Part shown: in pieces, positions 54,980 to 62,972 of the stretch
How positions within the stretch are numbered: the stretch's first letter is position 1
Layout: every line of letters begins with the position of its first letter
NCBI GenBank assembly: GCA_008017155.1
Contig: SSGX01000043.1
Span: 1 to 64,000, forward strand
DNA length: 64,000 bases
Origin: Neisseriales bacterium
Lineage (GTDB): Bacteria > Pseudomonadota > Gammaproteobacteria > Burkholderiales > UBA11063
Direction: 5' to 3'
Position numbers and translations under genes: made by a program
Notes under the pieces: generated by a model
The model's database searches: none
The model's input: only the letters and a program-made list of their open reading frames with translations
What the model was told of the DNA's origin: nothing

Positions 54980-55456
54980 CTACCATTTTTTATATATTCC
55001 ATTTTCAAATATTTGCCACTCGCATTTTCTACGATTAACTAATCCCGGAATTGGCTTATCTCCCGTGTTTGACGATGTGATGAACGACTTAATCCACCAT
55101 TCTTTTACTTTTACTAAATCATCAAGATTAAACCATTTAGCCACTTGTGCAGGTCTTGAAAACGCACCTACACCTGCGTTGTAACACATAAGGAAAAAAG
55201 CATCAAATTGCTGTTGGGTAATTGGTTTAGAAATTATCTTATTGACACAATCAATATATTTCTGAATTGTATTAATAAATAATTGCTCACATCTTGCCTC
55301 GCTAATTGCCGGATCTGATAATTTAACTGCTCTTCCATCTTCGTAGTTAGTTACACCATAACTAATTGTTGGAATTTTTGCACTGCATAAATAAGGTTTT
55401 AGTGCTTTTCCTTCAATTGATTTTAACAAATTCAATACTAATTGACTTGGCTGCAT
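54980..55456 (-). CDS. phage lysozyme / endolysin, GH24 family
   Basis: The product of 158 residues has the GH24 pattern EGKALKPYLCSAKIPTISYG (catalytic Glu15, Cys in place of the usual Asp, Thr), a form common in prophage endolysins of E-x8-C-x5-T type. QFDAFFLMCYNAGVGAF and PIPGLVNRRKCEWQIF in the C-terminal part are also typical. It cleaves peptidoglycan to release phage. It has no signal peptide, so a holin is needed. Its ATG follows directly on the stop of the 46-residue gene upstream. Confidence 0.92.
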   Translation of the reverse strand: MQPSQLVLNLLKSIEGKALKPYLCSAKIPTISYGVTNYEDGRAVKLSDPAISEARCEQLFINTIQKYIDCVNKIISKPITQQQFDAFFLMCYNAGVGAFSRPAQVAKWFNLDDLVKVKEWWIKSFITSSNTGDKPIPGLVNRRKCEWQIFENGIYKKW

Positions 55457-55597
55457 TTACTTATTCCCTTTTAATTCTCTAATAAATTCAGTTATATTCG
55501 GAAGGTATTTAATAATATTTTTTAACAACAGTACTCCAGTAAATACATAAAACATTAGTTGCAATGCTATAGAATCTCTAATTACTTCCAGCAACAT
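55457..55597 (-). CDS. small membrane protein, candidate holin or lysis accessory
   Basis: An ATG with AGGAG 7 nt upstream gives 46 residues with one hydrophobic segment (about residues 10-30, IALQLMFYVFTGVLLL) and a basic C-terminus (ELKGNK). Its TAA is followed immediately by the lysozyme ATG, so the two are translationally coupled. Holins often sit directly upstream of lysozymes, but no family is recognised, and pinholin or antiholin roles are as likely. Confidence 0.6.
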   Translation of the reverse strand: MLLEVIRDSIALQLMFYVFTGVLLLKNIIKYLPNITEFIRELKGNK

Positions 55598-55660
55598 CAC
55601 AAAACTCCTATTGCTATAAAAATTCATTTATGATAAAATCCTTTTTGTTTTGTTATACAA

Positions 55661-55697
55661 AAAACCCCGCAGGATTCCAGTCCATATGCGGGGTTTT
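55661..55697. terminator. bidirectional-type terminator
   Basis: AAAACCCCGC and GCGGGGTTTT form a 10-bp stem over a 17-nt loop. T-runs follow on both strands. It stops minus-strand transcripts after the acylase gene, ahead of the lysis pair. Confidence 0.75.
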
Positions 55698-55720
55698 TTA
55701 TTAGTGATTATATTACGAGA

Positions 55721-56779
55721 CTAAATCACTTCTATGTCACACTCTAGTTTTAATGGCTCACAAATAAGTTCTTTAAAACCAAGATCATTATCTGATTTTT
55801 GATATATCTTAAAATTAGTCATATCATGAATGGTAGTCCATTGCGTCCAGTCAACATCTGGAGATAAAGTACCGTGATTAGCACTTGTACCTTTAATTAC
55901 ATTAACTGTAGCAATAACTTTATCTAGTAATAGCATTGCTTCGTTATTGTCTTTTGGTTCTGACTCTTCCAAAGCTAAAGATTTAAGTATTACAGCACGT
56001 ACGTAGCGGTCAGCAGGTAATCCACTGCCGGGCAAAGAACGCTGATTATTACCAAAGCCAGTAGTATTAATTTCTTGCCCCATAATCTTACCCTTAGTAA
56101 TATTAAACTTTTCGGTAAGCCCGACGTAGTTACGTAAATTCTCTTTATGCCAACTAAATTTAGGCGCATTAGTTAATACACCATAAGGGTCTTTATAAAA
56201 TACAGGAACACCAGCTTTACCATCTCGCGTTTCAAATTCAACTACATACTGCGCACCACTTGGATCAGCCAATCCAAGATGAATAGTTGCATATTGTTGA
56301 ATATATTCAACCGGAACATTAACTCGTTTTTTACCAACTAAAACTTCTTCACCATCATGATTAACCAAAGGAGTAGCTTCAAATAATTTAATTACATCCG
56401 CAACAGTTGCACAAGTCCCCAGAATCAACTGAGGCAAAGTTAAACCAGACAAACAATCTACTGGAGTTTTAACGGATGAGTCGAAACTAGTTTGAGGTAA
56501 CCATAAAGTACCTAGTGACAGACCAGCTGAATTAAGTCCATCTGACACAGTTCTAATTCCATAATGTTTGCCAGCAAAATTAAATCCAATATCACTAAAT
56601 TTTGCTTTAAAATCATATTTAGTAGTAAATTCGTCACTTGAATTATTTACTTGATTTTGTAGTTTGAGTCCAGCTTTAAATAAGCCAAATTTTTGACCTG
56701 TAGGACTTGCAAAGTCCATGGTACGAGCTGAAACAGCTATTTTCTTTTTTGAATTAATATAGTTTATTTTTGTACACAT
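55721..56779 (-). CDS. linear amide C-N hydrolase (penicillin V acylase / choloylglycine hydrolase family) in a prophage
   Basis: The product of 352 residues starts MCTKINY, so removing Met exposes Cys2 as an N-terminal nucleophile. SARTMDF (Arg19 and Asp22) and LTNAPKFSWHKENLRNY (Asn and Arg of the substrate pocket) fit the Ntn hydrolase family of penicillin V acylases and bile-salt hydrolases. Some related enzymes cleave N-acyl homoserine lactones. There is no signal peptide. It lies among phage tail and lysis genes on the same strand, 1 bp downstream of a membrane-protein gene. The substrate is unknown. It looks like a phage-borne extra gene (moron). Confidence 0.85.
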   Translation of the reverse strand: MCTKINYINSKKKIAVSARTMDFASPTGQKFGLFKAGLKLQNQVNNSSDEFTTKYDFKAKFSDIGFNFAGKHYGIRTVSDGLNSAGLSLGTLWLPQTSFDSSVKTPVDCLSGLTLPQLILGTCATVADVIKLFEATPLVNHDGEEVLVGKKRVNVPVEYIQQYATIHLGLADPSGAQYVVEFETRDGKAGVPVFYKDPYGVLTNAPKFSWHKENLRNYVGLTEKFNITKGKIMGQEINTTGFGNNQRSLPGSGLPADRYVRAVILKSLALEESEPKDNNEAMLLLDKVIATVNVIKGTSANHGTLSPDVDWTQWTTIHDMTNFKIYQKSDNDLGFKELICEPLKLECDIEVI

Positions 56780-56780
56780 T

Positions 56781-57236
56781 TTATTTTACTTCTGAAAAAT
56801 TATTATAACTTTGTTTATGTAACTCATCTAATCCCGAAACAACTAACATTACTATCTGACATATCGGAATAACGATAAAAACGAAAATATCAGCAGAATA
56901 CAGTTCAACTCCAAGAATTTTTACTTTAAAAATGATATATGCGGGAATCATTGCAGTCGTGAGCATTCGGTACCATTCAATAAGTTTTGTAAATTTTTGA
57001 CTAAGCATTAAATAAAACTCAAAAAAAGCACATAATACCCAAAAGATTCCTATATAAATTAATTGTGGCACTAAGCCCATTTTGGTATTAAAAATATTAA
57101 TTGCATCAGTGCCTCTATCAATATCAAACATACCTAAGCCTAATAAACAAAAAATACAGATCGTTTCAATACCAGCAATTAAAATTCTATTTTTTTCAGT
57201 TATTAGTCTAATTAATTGTTTATACATCATCTTCAT
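56781..57236 (-). CDS. phage membrane protein, four helices, unknown
   Basis: The product of 151 residues has hydrophobic stretches at about 20-38, 58-76, 90-106 and 113-133, joined by short charged loops. No family is recognised. The start overlaps the 54-residue gene by 17 bp and its stop is 1 bp before the acylase gene, so the three are probably co-translated. It could be a holin-like protein or an exclusion protein. The sequence does not decide. Confidence 0.6.
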   Translation of the reverse strand: MKMMYKQLIRLITEKNRILIAGIETICIFCLLGLGMFDIDRGTDAINIFNTKMGLVPQLIYIGIFWVLCAFFEFYLMLSQKFTKLIEWYRMLTTAMIPAYIIFKVKILGVELYSADIFVFIVIPICQIVMLVVSGLDELHKQSYNNFSEVK

Positions 57237-57384
57237 CCTTTTTATAATTTAGTTTTACACCCAAAAAGCTTACCGGAATTTTCTTAAGCATTGCAATTGC
57301 AGCTAAAGCACTTAAAAATGACATCCCCATCATTGCCAGCCAGAATTTATGCTCAGAACTAAGTCCGGTCAAAAAAGATTCCAT
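57220..57384 (-). CDS. small membrane protein, 54 aa, unknown
   Basis: The ATG at 57384 has GGGTGG just upstream. The product of 54 residues has one hydrophobic helix (about 14-33, FWLAMMGMSFLSALAAIAML) followed by a basic/acidic tail (KKDEDDV). It lies between the collagen-like fibre gene and the four-helix membrane protein gene, overlapping the latter by 17 bp. It may be part of a phage lysis or membrane module. No family is recognised. Confidence 0.6.
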   Translation of the reverse strand: MESFLTGLSSEHKFWLAMMGMSFLSALAAIAMLKKIPVSFLGVKLNYKKDEDDV

Positions 57385-57396
57385 ATCCACCCTTTC

Positions 57397-58920
57397 TTAA
57401 AACTGGAATGCAGTTAATAACATGCTACCATTTTGACAAATTAAAGTAACTACAACTTGATTCCTGACATTATCTGCTGAATTTGACAAAATAAAATCAA
57501 AGTTGTACTCTTTTTTATTTAGTATGCTATAAGGATTACTTGTTGTAACTTTATAAATACTATTTGCCTTAATAGTCAATCTAAGCTTGTGTGATGGAAT
57601 CGCAGTAGTAGTATCTCCTTTGAATATTAAATACTTTACAAAGTTATCACTAAAAATGTTGGATTGCATATCAATAATAAATTCGACTGTTCCATTCCCA
57701 AAATTTACTTGGCGTCCATCGTAATTAAAAAACATTTGACTCGCTAATGTGATTAACCCTGCTGTTCCTATTTTATTTGTTTTATGCCACGCCGTGCTGC
57801 TTGGATTAGAATCATCAATGACACTTGGTATTGACATATAACCTTTTTCATTATATGAACTTGCGGTTATTCTAATTAACTTTTGATTGTAATTCCATGA
57901 GTCAATGTTATTAAATAATTTAGTTACATCAATTCTAAAAGCAAGATAGTCCGTGCTTACATAAAGAGCCGTCGGTAACTTTGCAACTTCTATAGGTACA
58001 CGAACATAAGTTAGTAGATCACGAGCAACTGATATTTCTGTTCCATCAACTTTAATAGTAGTTGTACCAAGACTAATAGCAAATATCATGTATTTAGAAG
58101 CATCATAATAGCTATCAAGAATAGCAGATAATGAAACAATAATTTCTTTGCTTGGAAATGGTTTTTTAATATCAATTGTGGTTACGGCTGGAATTAACTC
58201 TTTGTTATATTCAATGCTATAACCTTTTCCATAGACAAACTCATACACAGGCAATTTAGTATTATCACCACTCTCGCCATCTTTGCCAGCAGGTCCCGGT
58301 ACTCCTTGATCACCTTTATCGCCCTTTATACCTTGTAACCCACGCTCCCCTTGTGAACCTGTTTCACCTCGGTCTCCTTTGTCTCCTTTGGGTCCGGGTT
58401 CTCCATCTTTACCAGAGATGCCTTGTTCCCCTTTTGGACCTTGAGGACCTGTATCACCTTGAGCACCTTTTTCACCCGGTGGACCACGTTCACCTTGTGG
58501 ACCTATTTGTCCAGGATCTCCTTTATCTCCTTTTGCACCTTTGGCTGATATTTTTGTTTTAAATGTTTTTGTTTTCGCATCGTATTCAGTTGATGCAGTA
58601 ACACTTCCATCAGAACATTCCCAGAGCTGCTTAACCGCTCCATCACCAGATGAATTAGAAGTTACCCAATCAGACCATTTTTGTTCTTTAAAGTTATACA
58701 CTTCAACAAATATGCCAGCATCATCACTAAATAATGTGTGAATAATTAATTTATTTTGATTACTATCAAAAGTATTTTCTATTAGAATAATTCCATTGTT
58801 TTTAAATTTTTCTGGACCATTAATAAAAATGGCATCTGCCGGAAGTCCGTAGATGCCAATATCAAATAATTGATGGAAATCAATTTCTTGTCCTACTTTC
58901 AAAATAGGTATTTTAGACAT
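57397..58920 (-). CDS. phage tail fibre with collagen-like region
   Basis: The product of 507 residues has an N-terminal domain (1-125) containing SDDAGIFVEVYNFKEQKWSDWV, common in phage fibre genes. A collagen-like Gly-X-Y run (about residues 127-217: GDKGDPGQIGPQGERGPPG and more) contains GDKG/GPQG/GERG triplets. A beta-rich C-terminal head (about 220-507) follows. Collagen-like regions form triple helices and are used as rods by phage fibres. The head probably binds the host surface. It is the last large tail gene and lies downstream of a tail-fibre assembly gene. Confidence 0.85.
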   Translation of the reverse strand: MSKIPILKVGQEIDFHQLFDIGIYGLPADAIFINGPEKFKNNGIILIENTFDSNQNKLIIHTLFSDDAGIFVEVYNFKEQKWSDWVTSNSSGDGAVKQLWECSDGSVTASTEYDAKTKTFKTKISAKGAKGDKGDPGQIGPQGERGPPGEKGAQGDTGPQGPKGEQGISGKDGEPGPKGDKGDRGETGSQGERGLQGIKGDKGDQGVPGPAGKDGESGDNTKLPVYEFVYGKGYSIEYNKELIPAVTTIDIKKPFPSKEIIVSLSAILDSYYDASKYMIFAISLGTTTIKVDGTEISVARDLLTYVRVPIEVAKLPTALYVSTDYLAFRIDVTKLFNNIDSWNYNQKLIRITASSYNEKGYMSIPSVIDDSNPSSTAWHKTNKIGTAGLITLASQMFFNYDGRQVNFGNGTVEFIIDMQSNIFSDNFVKYLIFKGDTTTAIPSHKLRLTIKANSIYKVTTSNPYSILNKKEYNFDFILSNSADNVRNQVVVTLICQNGSMLLTAFQF

Positions 58921-58932
58921 AATGGTTTCTTT

Positions 58933-59370
58933 CTATAATCCCCAAACCCATAATAAGCGTTTTTTTAATTCATCTAAGTCGGGTAAATATCTGAGTTTTC
59001 CATTAATTACTTGATTACATTGATTGATAAATGCCCTTACAAGTTCTTTTTCTTCTGCGCTGGATTTTTCAAAAAACAACCAATCTCGACATGGCCAGAT
59101 TGCATTAAGATATATTTGAGCCTTTTCTTGAAGCTCTAATAGTTCTTTTTCTGCTTTAATTTTGGCTAATTCTTCAGGAGAGTACCGCTCTTGTATTGTT
59201 ATTTGACCTTCTTTTACTTTAATTATTTTTGTAAAATCACTTAATACATTTTGTAACTTAGTAAATTCAGTCTCTGTTATTTCAATATAATTTTGATCAT
59301 CCGAAAATATTACTTCACGCGCTACTAAAGTTGTAACTTCGGCATTATGATAAAAGGCTAGGTATTTCAT
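58933..59370 (-). CDS. tail-fibre assembly-like protein
   Basis: The product of 145 residues has the layout of Tfa-type proteins: an N-terminal module with YIEITETEFTKLQ, a central charged helix (SPEELAKIKAEKELLELQEKA) and a C-terminal part with WPCRDWLFFEKSSAEEK and LWVWGL. Tfa proteins help phage fibres fold and trimerise. Its start overlaps the upstream fibre gene by 4 bp. The N-terminal module resembles the first 35 residues of the two fibre genes just upstream. Confidence 0.65.
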   Translation of the reverse strand: MKYLAFYHNAEVTTLVAREVIFSDDQNYIEITETEFTKLQNVLSDFTKIIKVKEGQITIQERYSPEELAKIKAEKELLELQEKAQIYLNAIWPCRDWLFFEKSSAEEKELVRAFINQCNQVINGKLRYLPDLDELKKRLLWVWGL

Positions 59371-60434
59371 GCGGTAAACCTCCCAATGGTATTAGATATA
59401 AATATATTAGAGACATTGCCACCAATTGACCAACCATTACCACCACCATTACCGGAAATTCTAAATATCTTATCTATTGCATTTACTGTGCATCTTACAA
59501 GATCAGGTACACAAGTTGACGAAGTAGTATGTACTGGAGTTGAACCATCAATATTTGATGTAAAAGTGAATTTTAAAGCATTAAATAAATTGACAATTCC
59601 CATCGTTATTGTTTCATTTCCACCAGATGTATTTTGTAAAGGCGTAAATTCAATCTTAACAAAAGATATAACATCTTTATTTATTATTTGTGATATAACA
59701 GTTAAACTAATAGTAAAAGTTATATTTCCATGACCTGAGCCAGTAAAATTACCGCTTGTAGTTCTTGATATATAACTACCGCCAGTAAGTGTATCAACAT
59801 AATTTTTTGTGGCGTAATCACTTAAAGAATTTTGCTTCAAATAACCTTGTTCATTAACCCACTGTTCAGTTGCATAACCACTTAAAGAACCTTGTTTCAA
59901 ATAGCCTTGCTCAATAACCCATTGTTCAGTTGCGTAACCATTTAAAGAACCTTGTTTCAAATAGCCTTGCTCATTAACCCATTGTTCAGTTGCGTAACCA
60001 TTTAAAGAACCTTGTTTCAAATAGCCCTGCTCATTAACCCATTGTTCAGTTGCGTAACCATTTAAAGAATCTTGTTTCAAATATTTTTGATTATTAACCC
60101 AATTTGTTGTAGCTGCATTATTAGAATTATCTTCTAGACTTACAGTAGGAACAATAGCTTTATTTTCAGCCTCAATCACTAATCCACGTATCTTTCCTGT
60201 ATCTGCATCAATCTCAACAGTCAAAGAATCATCCGTTTTTTTGCCAATAATTTTAGTATTTTTACCTTTAACTCCATTAACTCCATCTACTTCTAAGGCG
60301 CTACCATTTATTTGTAGGTCTGTCGTTTTTTTAGATTTTAAAGATTTATATTTTAACAAAGTAATTTGCTCAAACCCTTCAATCTGCTTATCTGATACTT
60401 TTAGTTCTCCGCTGACCGGATTATATAAATACAT
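59367..60434 (-). CDS. phage tail fibre with 20-residue tandem repeats
   Basis: The product of 355 residues begins MYLYNPVSGELKVS, shared in form with the gene upstream. Residues about 111-210 consist of five consecutive 20-residue units of pattern SLNGYATEQWVNEQGYLKQG, exact in length. A Gly/Ser/Thr-rich beta C-terminus (about 215-355) follows, with SGNGGGNGWSIGGNVSNIF. The repeats are likely to form a rigid shaft. The repeat copy number may vary between phages and change host range. Confidence 0.8.
   Translation of the reverse strand: MYLYNPVSGELKVSDKQIEGFEQITLLKYKSLKSKKTTDLQINGSALEVDGVNGVKGKNTKIIGKKTDDSLTVEIDADTGKIRGLVIEAENKAIVPTVSLEDNSNNAATTNWVNNQKYLKQDSLNGYATEQWVNEQGYLKQGSLNGYATEQWVNEQGYLKQGSLNGYATEQWVIEQGYLKQGSLSGYATEQWVNEQGYLKQNSLSDYATKNYVDTLTGGSYISRTTSGNFTGSGHGNITFTISLTVISQIINKDVISFVKIEFTPLQNTSGGNETITMGIVNLFNALKFTFTSNIDGSTPVHTTSSTCVPDLVRCTVNAIDKIFRISGNGGGNGWSIGGNVSNIFISNTIGRFTA
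59790..60104 (-). repeat. 60-bp in-frame tandem repeat inside the fibre gene
   Basis: Five units of exactly 60 bp encode 20-residue repeats in the fibre gene. Copies are near identical in DNA, with differences at few sites, and the outermost two are more diverged. They are prone to copy-number change by slippage or recombination. Confidence 0.85.
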
Positions 60435-60458
60435 TATGCATCCCTTTATGAATAATAA

Positions 60459-61601
60459 TTAAATGGATTTTGAAAATGTCATCTTACCACCAATAATGTT
60501 TATATTTTTAGCGGTAATTGTTTCAATAACATCAATTGATTGAGCAGTTAATTTGCCACTTACACTAGCACTAGCAACATCTAAAATGCTAGCAATTATG
60601 TTCGCAGTTGTTCTAATTTGTTGATCCGTATCAATGGCAATACCATTACCTAATACCCCGGGCTTAATTTGACTCGCCGAAACTACCATTGTTTTAGATA
60701 TTGGTACATTTACATATTTTTGAGTATCAGGTTTACCTGCCTCTTCTTCACAAAGAGCCCAGTCACCAACATTAAATTCAATCTCTCCACTTCCTAAATC
60801 AATTTTTCCAGCTTCAAGACAAAGATAAAAAGAATCAGGCTTACCAGTTCTATCATTAATGTCTGGAGTATTTGTTTTAGCACTCCAAGTACCCATATAC
60901 AGAAAAGGAGATATTGCACCATCCAAGTAAATAACGCCTTCTGGTGTAATATCTATACCAGTACCACCACCTTTAACCAAGACACCGCCAACAACGATAT
61001 CTGAGGCCACCTTTATATTTAATGTACCATCAGCAAGAACACTTAGCCCAGTACCGGGCTTAATAGCTCCACGACGAGTTATCGTCGCTGGATTAACATC
61101 AATAGTTGTATTTGCTTTATCAAAATCATCAACTGTTAACGTACCTTCCTCAGATGCAATATGTTGAATACCACCTTTGGCAGCTTCAGCTATATCAGCC
61201 ATTGATGCAGCTTTACTAGGGTTTCCTTTAGAGTCTGGAATATCCGGTTTATTTCTGAATGAAGCGTCAGTTGCTGTAATTTTTCCAGAAAAATCAGCAT
61301 TTCCAGTTTCAGAATCAATAGTTACAGTGGTATCACCAGTTTTATTTTTACCGCTAATCCCTTCTTTACTATTAACACCATCTTTATCAATATTAGTACC
61401 AGGTACTTTTACTTCATTAGCCGTTAATTTATTTACATCCAAATCTGGAAACTGTTCAAACATTTTTTCAAGTTCAGCAATACGTTCGCCTTGTCTAATA
61501 CAGCTTAATTTTTTATAGTGATCTTCACTAATTTCAATATAGTTAGCTAATTCAATTTTACTTACTTTAAGTGCACCAGTTTGTTCATTAATTAAATACA
61601 T
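60459..61601 (-). CDS. phage tail fibre protein sharing the N-terminal module
   Basis: The product of 380 residues begins MYLINEQTGALKVS and continues YIEISEDHYKKL, the same module as in the next two genes. A segment with GKNKTGDTTVTIDSETG (about 85-101) resembles KKTDDSLTVEIDADTG of the repeat fibre. The rest is beta-rich and ends with KLTAQSIDVIETITAKNINIIGG, a repeated-sheet pattern typical of fibre shafts. It is probably a tail fibre or tail spike base. Its start codon touches the preceding gene stop. Confidence 0.75.
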   Translation of the reverse strand: MYLINEQTGALKVSKIELANYIEISEDHYKKLSCIRQGERIAELEKMFEQFPDLDVNKLTANEVKVPGTNIDKDGVNSKEGISGKNKTGDTTVTIDSETGNADFSGKITATDASFRNKPDIPDSKGNPSKAASMADIAEAAKGGIQHIASEEGTLTVDDFDKANTTIDVNPATITRRGAIKPGTGLSVLADGTLNIKVASDIVVGGVLVKGGGTGIDITPEGVIYLDGAISPFLYMGTWSAKTNTPDINDRTGKPDSFYLCLEAGKIDLGSGEIEFNVGDWALCEEEAGKPDTQKYVNVPISKTMVVSASQIKPGVLGNGIAIDTDQQIRTTANIIASILDVASASVSGKLTAQSIDVIETITAKNINIIGGKMTFSKSI

Positions 61602-62323
61602 TATTCATTCCTATAAAGTTTAATAGCGGTACCCTTAAGCTGAATCCCATTAATACCATCTATAATTGTTGATTTTGAGGGATTTTCTATGCTATTAAAT
61701 ATCATTTTTGCAGCAGTGCCGTCGGGTTTGCGAATATTAACTATACCATCCTGATCTGTAATATCGGGATATTTGCCAATGCCGTCCAAATCAGATTTTA
61801 GGGCAAAAACACTGTCTTCACATTTAGGACGCTGGCTATATGTTAGTAACCCATTAATTTGGTAATCTGACTCTTTTAGATATTGATGAGTAACGTATGC
61901 TGATGGATCAACAATAAATTGAACACTTGCAATATTTTGTAAAGTTAAAGATAAATTAAAATCAATAACTAATATCTCTCCCTCTTCAGTTTTTGCTTTA
62001 TAAAAGGGCGTTGGAGTGCCAATTAAAATTAAATTATTATCTTCATCAAAAATACCATACTCACGAATCCACCATCCACCGACATCTTCAGGAACTGGGG
62101 TATCAATAAAAAGTTCTTTTTTGTCTTTTGGATTAACTGCTATGCTTCCAATATTAGTGCGCCAATTTTCTTTTTTTAATGATATTTCTGTACCATCTGG
62201 AATATATTCATTACCACTGCCATCTCCAACAGCAAAATACTTTAATTTTACAGTGTTACCGATTGCACCCGCCGCGGCAATTAATTCTTTTCCTTTATTG
62301 GTTACAATTGCTCTAGTTGCCAT
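61601..62323 (-). CDS. phage tail-collar fibre protein, P2 gpH-like N-terminus
   Basis: The product of 240 residues starts MATRAIVTNKGKELIAAAGA and has YFAVGDGSGNEYIPDG, ELFIDTPVPEDVGGWWIREYGIFDEDNNLILIG, the domain found at the N-terminus of P2 gpH and related fibres (DUF3751 type). It is short for a fibre, as it ends soon after the collar domain. Receptor-binding parts may be supplied by the following genes. It overlaps tail protein I by 11 bp. Confidence 0.85.
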   Translation of the reverse strand: MATRAIVTNKGKELIAAAGAIGNTVKLKYFAVGDGSGNEYIPDGTEISLKKENWRTNIGSIAVNPKDKKELFIDTPVPEDVGGWWIREYGIFDEDNNLILIGTPTPFYKAKTEEGEILVIDFNLSLTLQNIASVQFIVDPSAYVTHQYLKESDYQINGLLTYSQRPKCEDSVFALKSDLDGIGKYPDITDQDGIVNIRKPDGTAAKMIFNSIENPSKSTIIDGINGIQLKGTAIKLYRNE

Positions 62324-62972
62324 TAAATTTACCCTTTAAAACCATTCTACTTTTATTAAACGTAGTTGAATATATACTGGATGGAATTGCCGAAATAAAT
62401 TCAACCGTTGATTTAAACGTTACGCGTCGCTTTAGTACTGGTAATGAATATATTTCTGAATAATACGTATTCTGAATTTCAGTCTTAAACCAGCTTCGAG
62501 TATTTTTATAAGCGTTTATATATGCTCTAATTAATTTTAATTCATTATCTGTAAATACTTTGTCATTATTAATTTTGAGCTTAAACCAATAGGGTTTTAA
62601 TTCGTTTGGAATATCAAACCATTCGGTTACTTCGGCATTAATACCCAGTATATCAATTGCATATAACACCCCATCTTTCGTACCACGTAACTGATTAAGC
62701 TTGACGTAGTTCCGTAAAAATTTAATCTTATCTGCTCGGCTTTCAATAAAAGAGTTTTCAATTGATCCACCAATACCCGCTTCAAATAATAGATAATCAA
62801 GTGTAAGGTCATCTAATTTTTCAAAATCTGAAAAAAATAGTTTATCCCTGATAATTTCAACAATCTCATCAATTTCTGGTTGTATTGATTCACAAATCCA
62901 GCAAATCTCGTCTATTTCCTTGAACACTGGTGGTAGCAGCTCTAGCAGTTTAGTATCAAATATACTTGCCAT
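62313..62972 (-). CDS. phage tail protein I (P2 gpI-like)
   Basis: The product of 219 residues has the P2 gpI pattern: LLPPVFKEID, KLDDLTLDYLLFEAGIGG, KIKFLRNYVKLNQLRGTKDGVLYAIDILGINAEVTEWFD and KPYWFKLKIN near the centre. gpI is part of the baseplate wedge. It lies directly after baseplate J, as in P2 (J-I-H). Confidence 0.9.
   Translation of the reverse strand: MASIFDTKLLELLPPVFKEIDEICWICESIQPEIDEIVEIIRDKLFFSDFEKLDDLTLDYLLFEAGIGGSIENSFIESRADKIKFLRNYVKLNQLRGTKDGVLYAIDILGINAEVTEWFDIPNELKPYWFKLKINNDKVFTDNELKLIRAYINAYKNTRSWFKTEIQNTYYSEIYSLPVLKRRVTFKSTVEFISAIPSSIYSTTFNKSRMVLKGKFNGN

Noticed and set aside
57397-58920. Plus-strand ORFs rich in Leu over the collagen region (for example 58353-58562)
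   Set aside because: They are antisense shadows of the Gly-X-Y codons and lack ribosome-binding sites; the minus-strand protein has the clear pattern.
59790-60104. Regular 60-bp repeats considered as a CRISPR-like array
   Set aside because: The repeats are contiguous, without spacers, and read as one in-frame 20-residue protein repeat in a tail-fibre gene.
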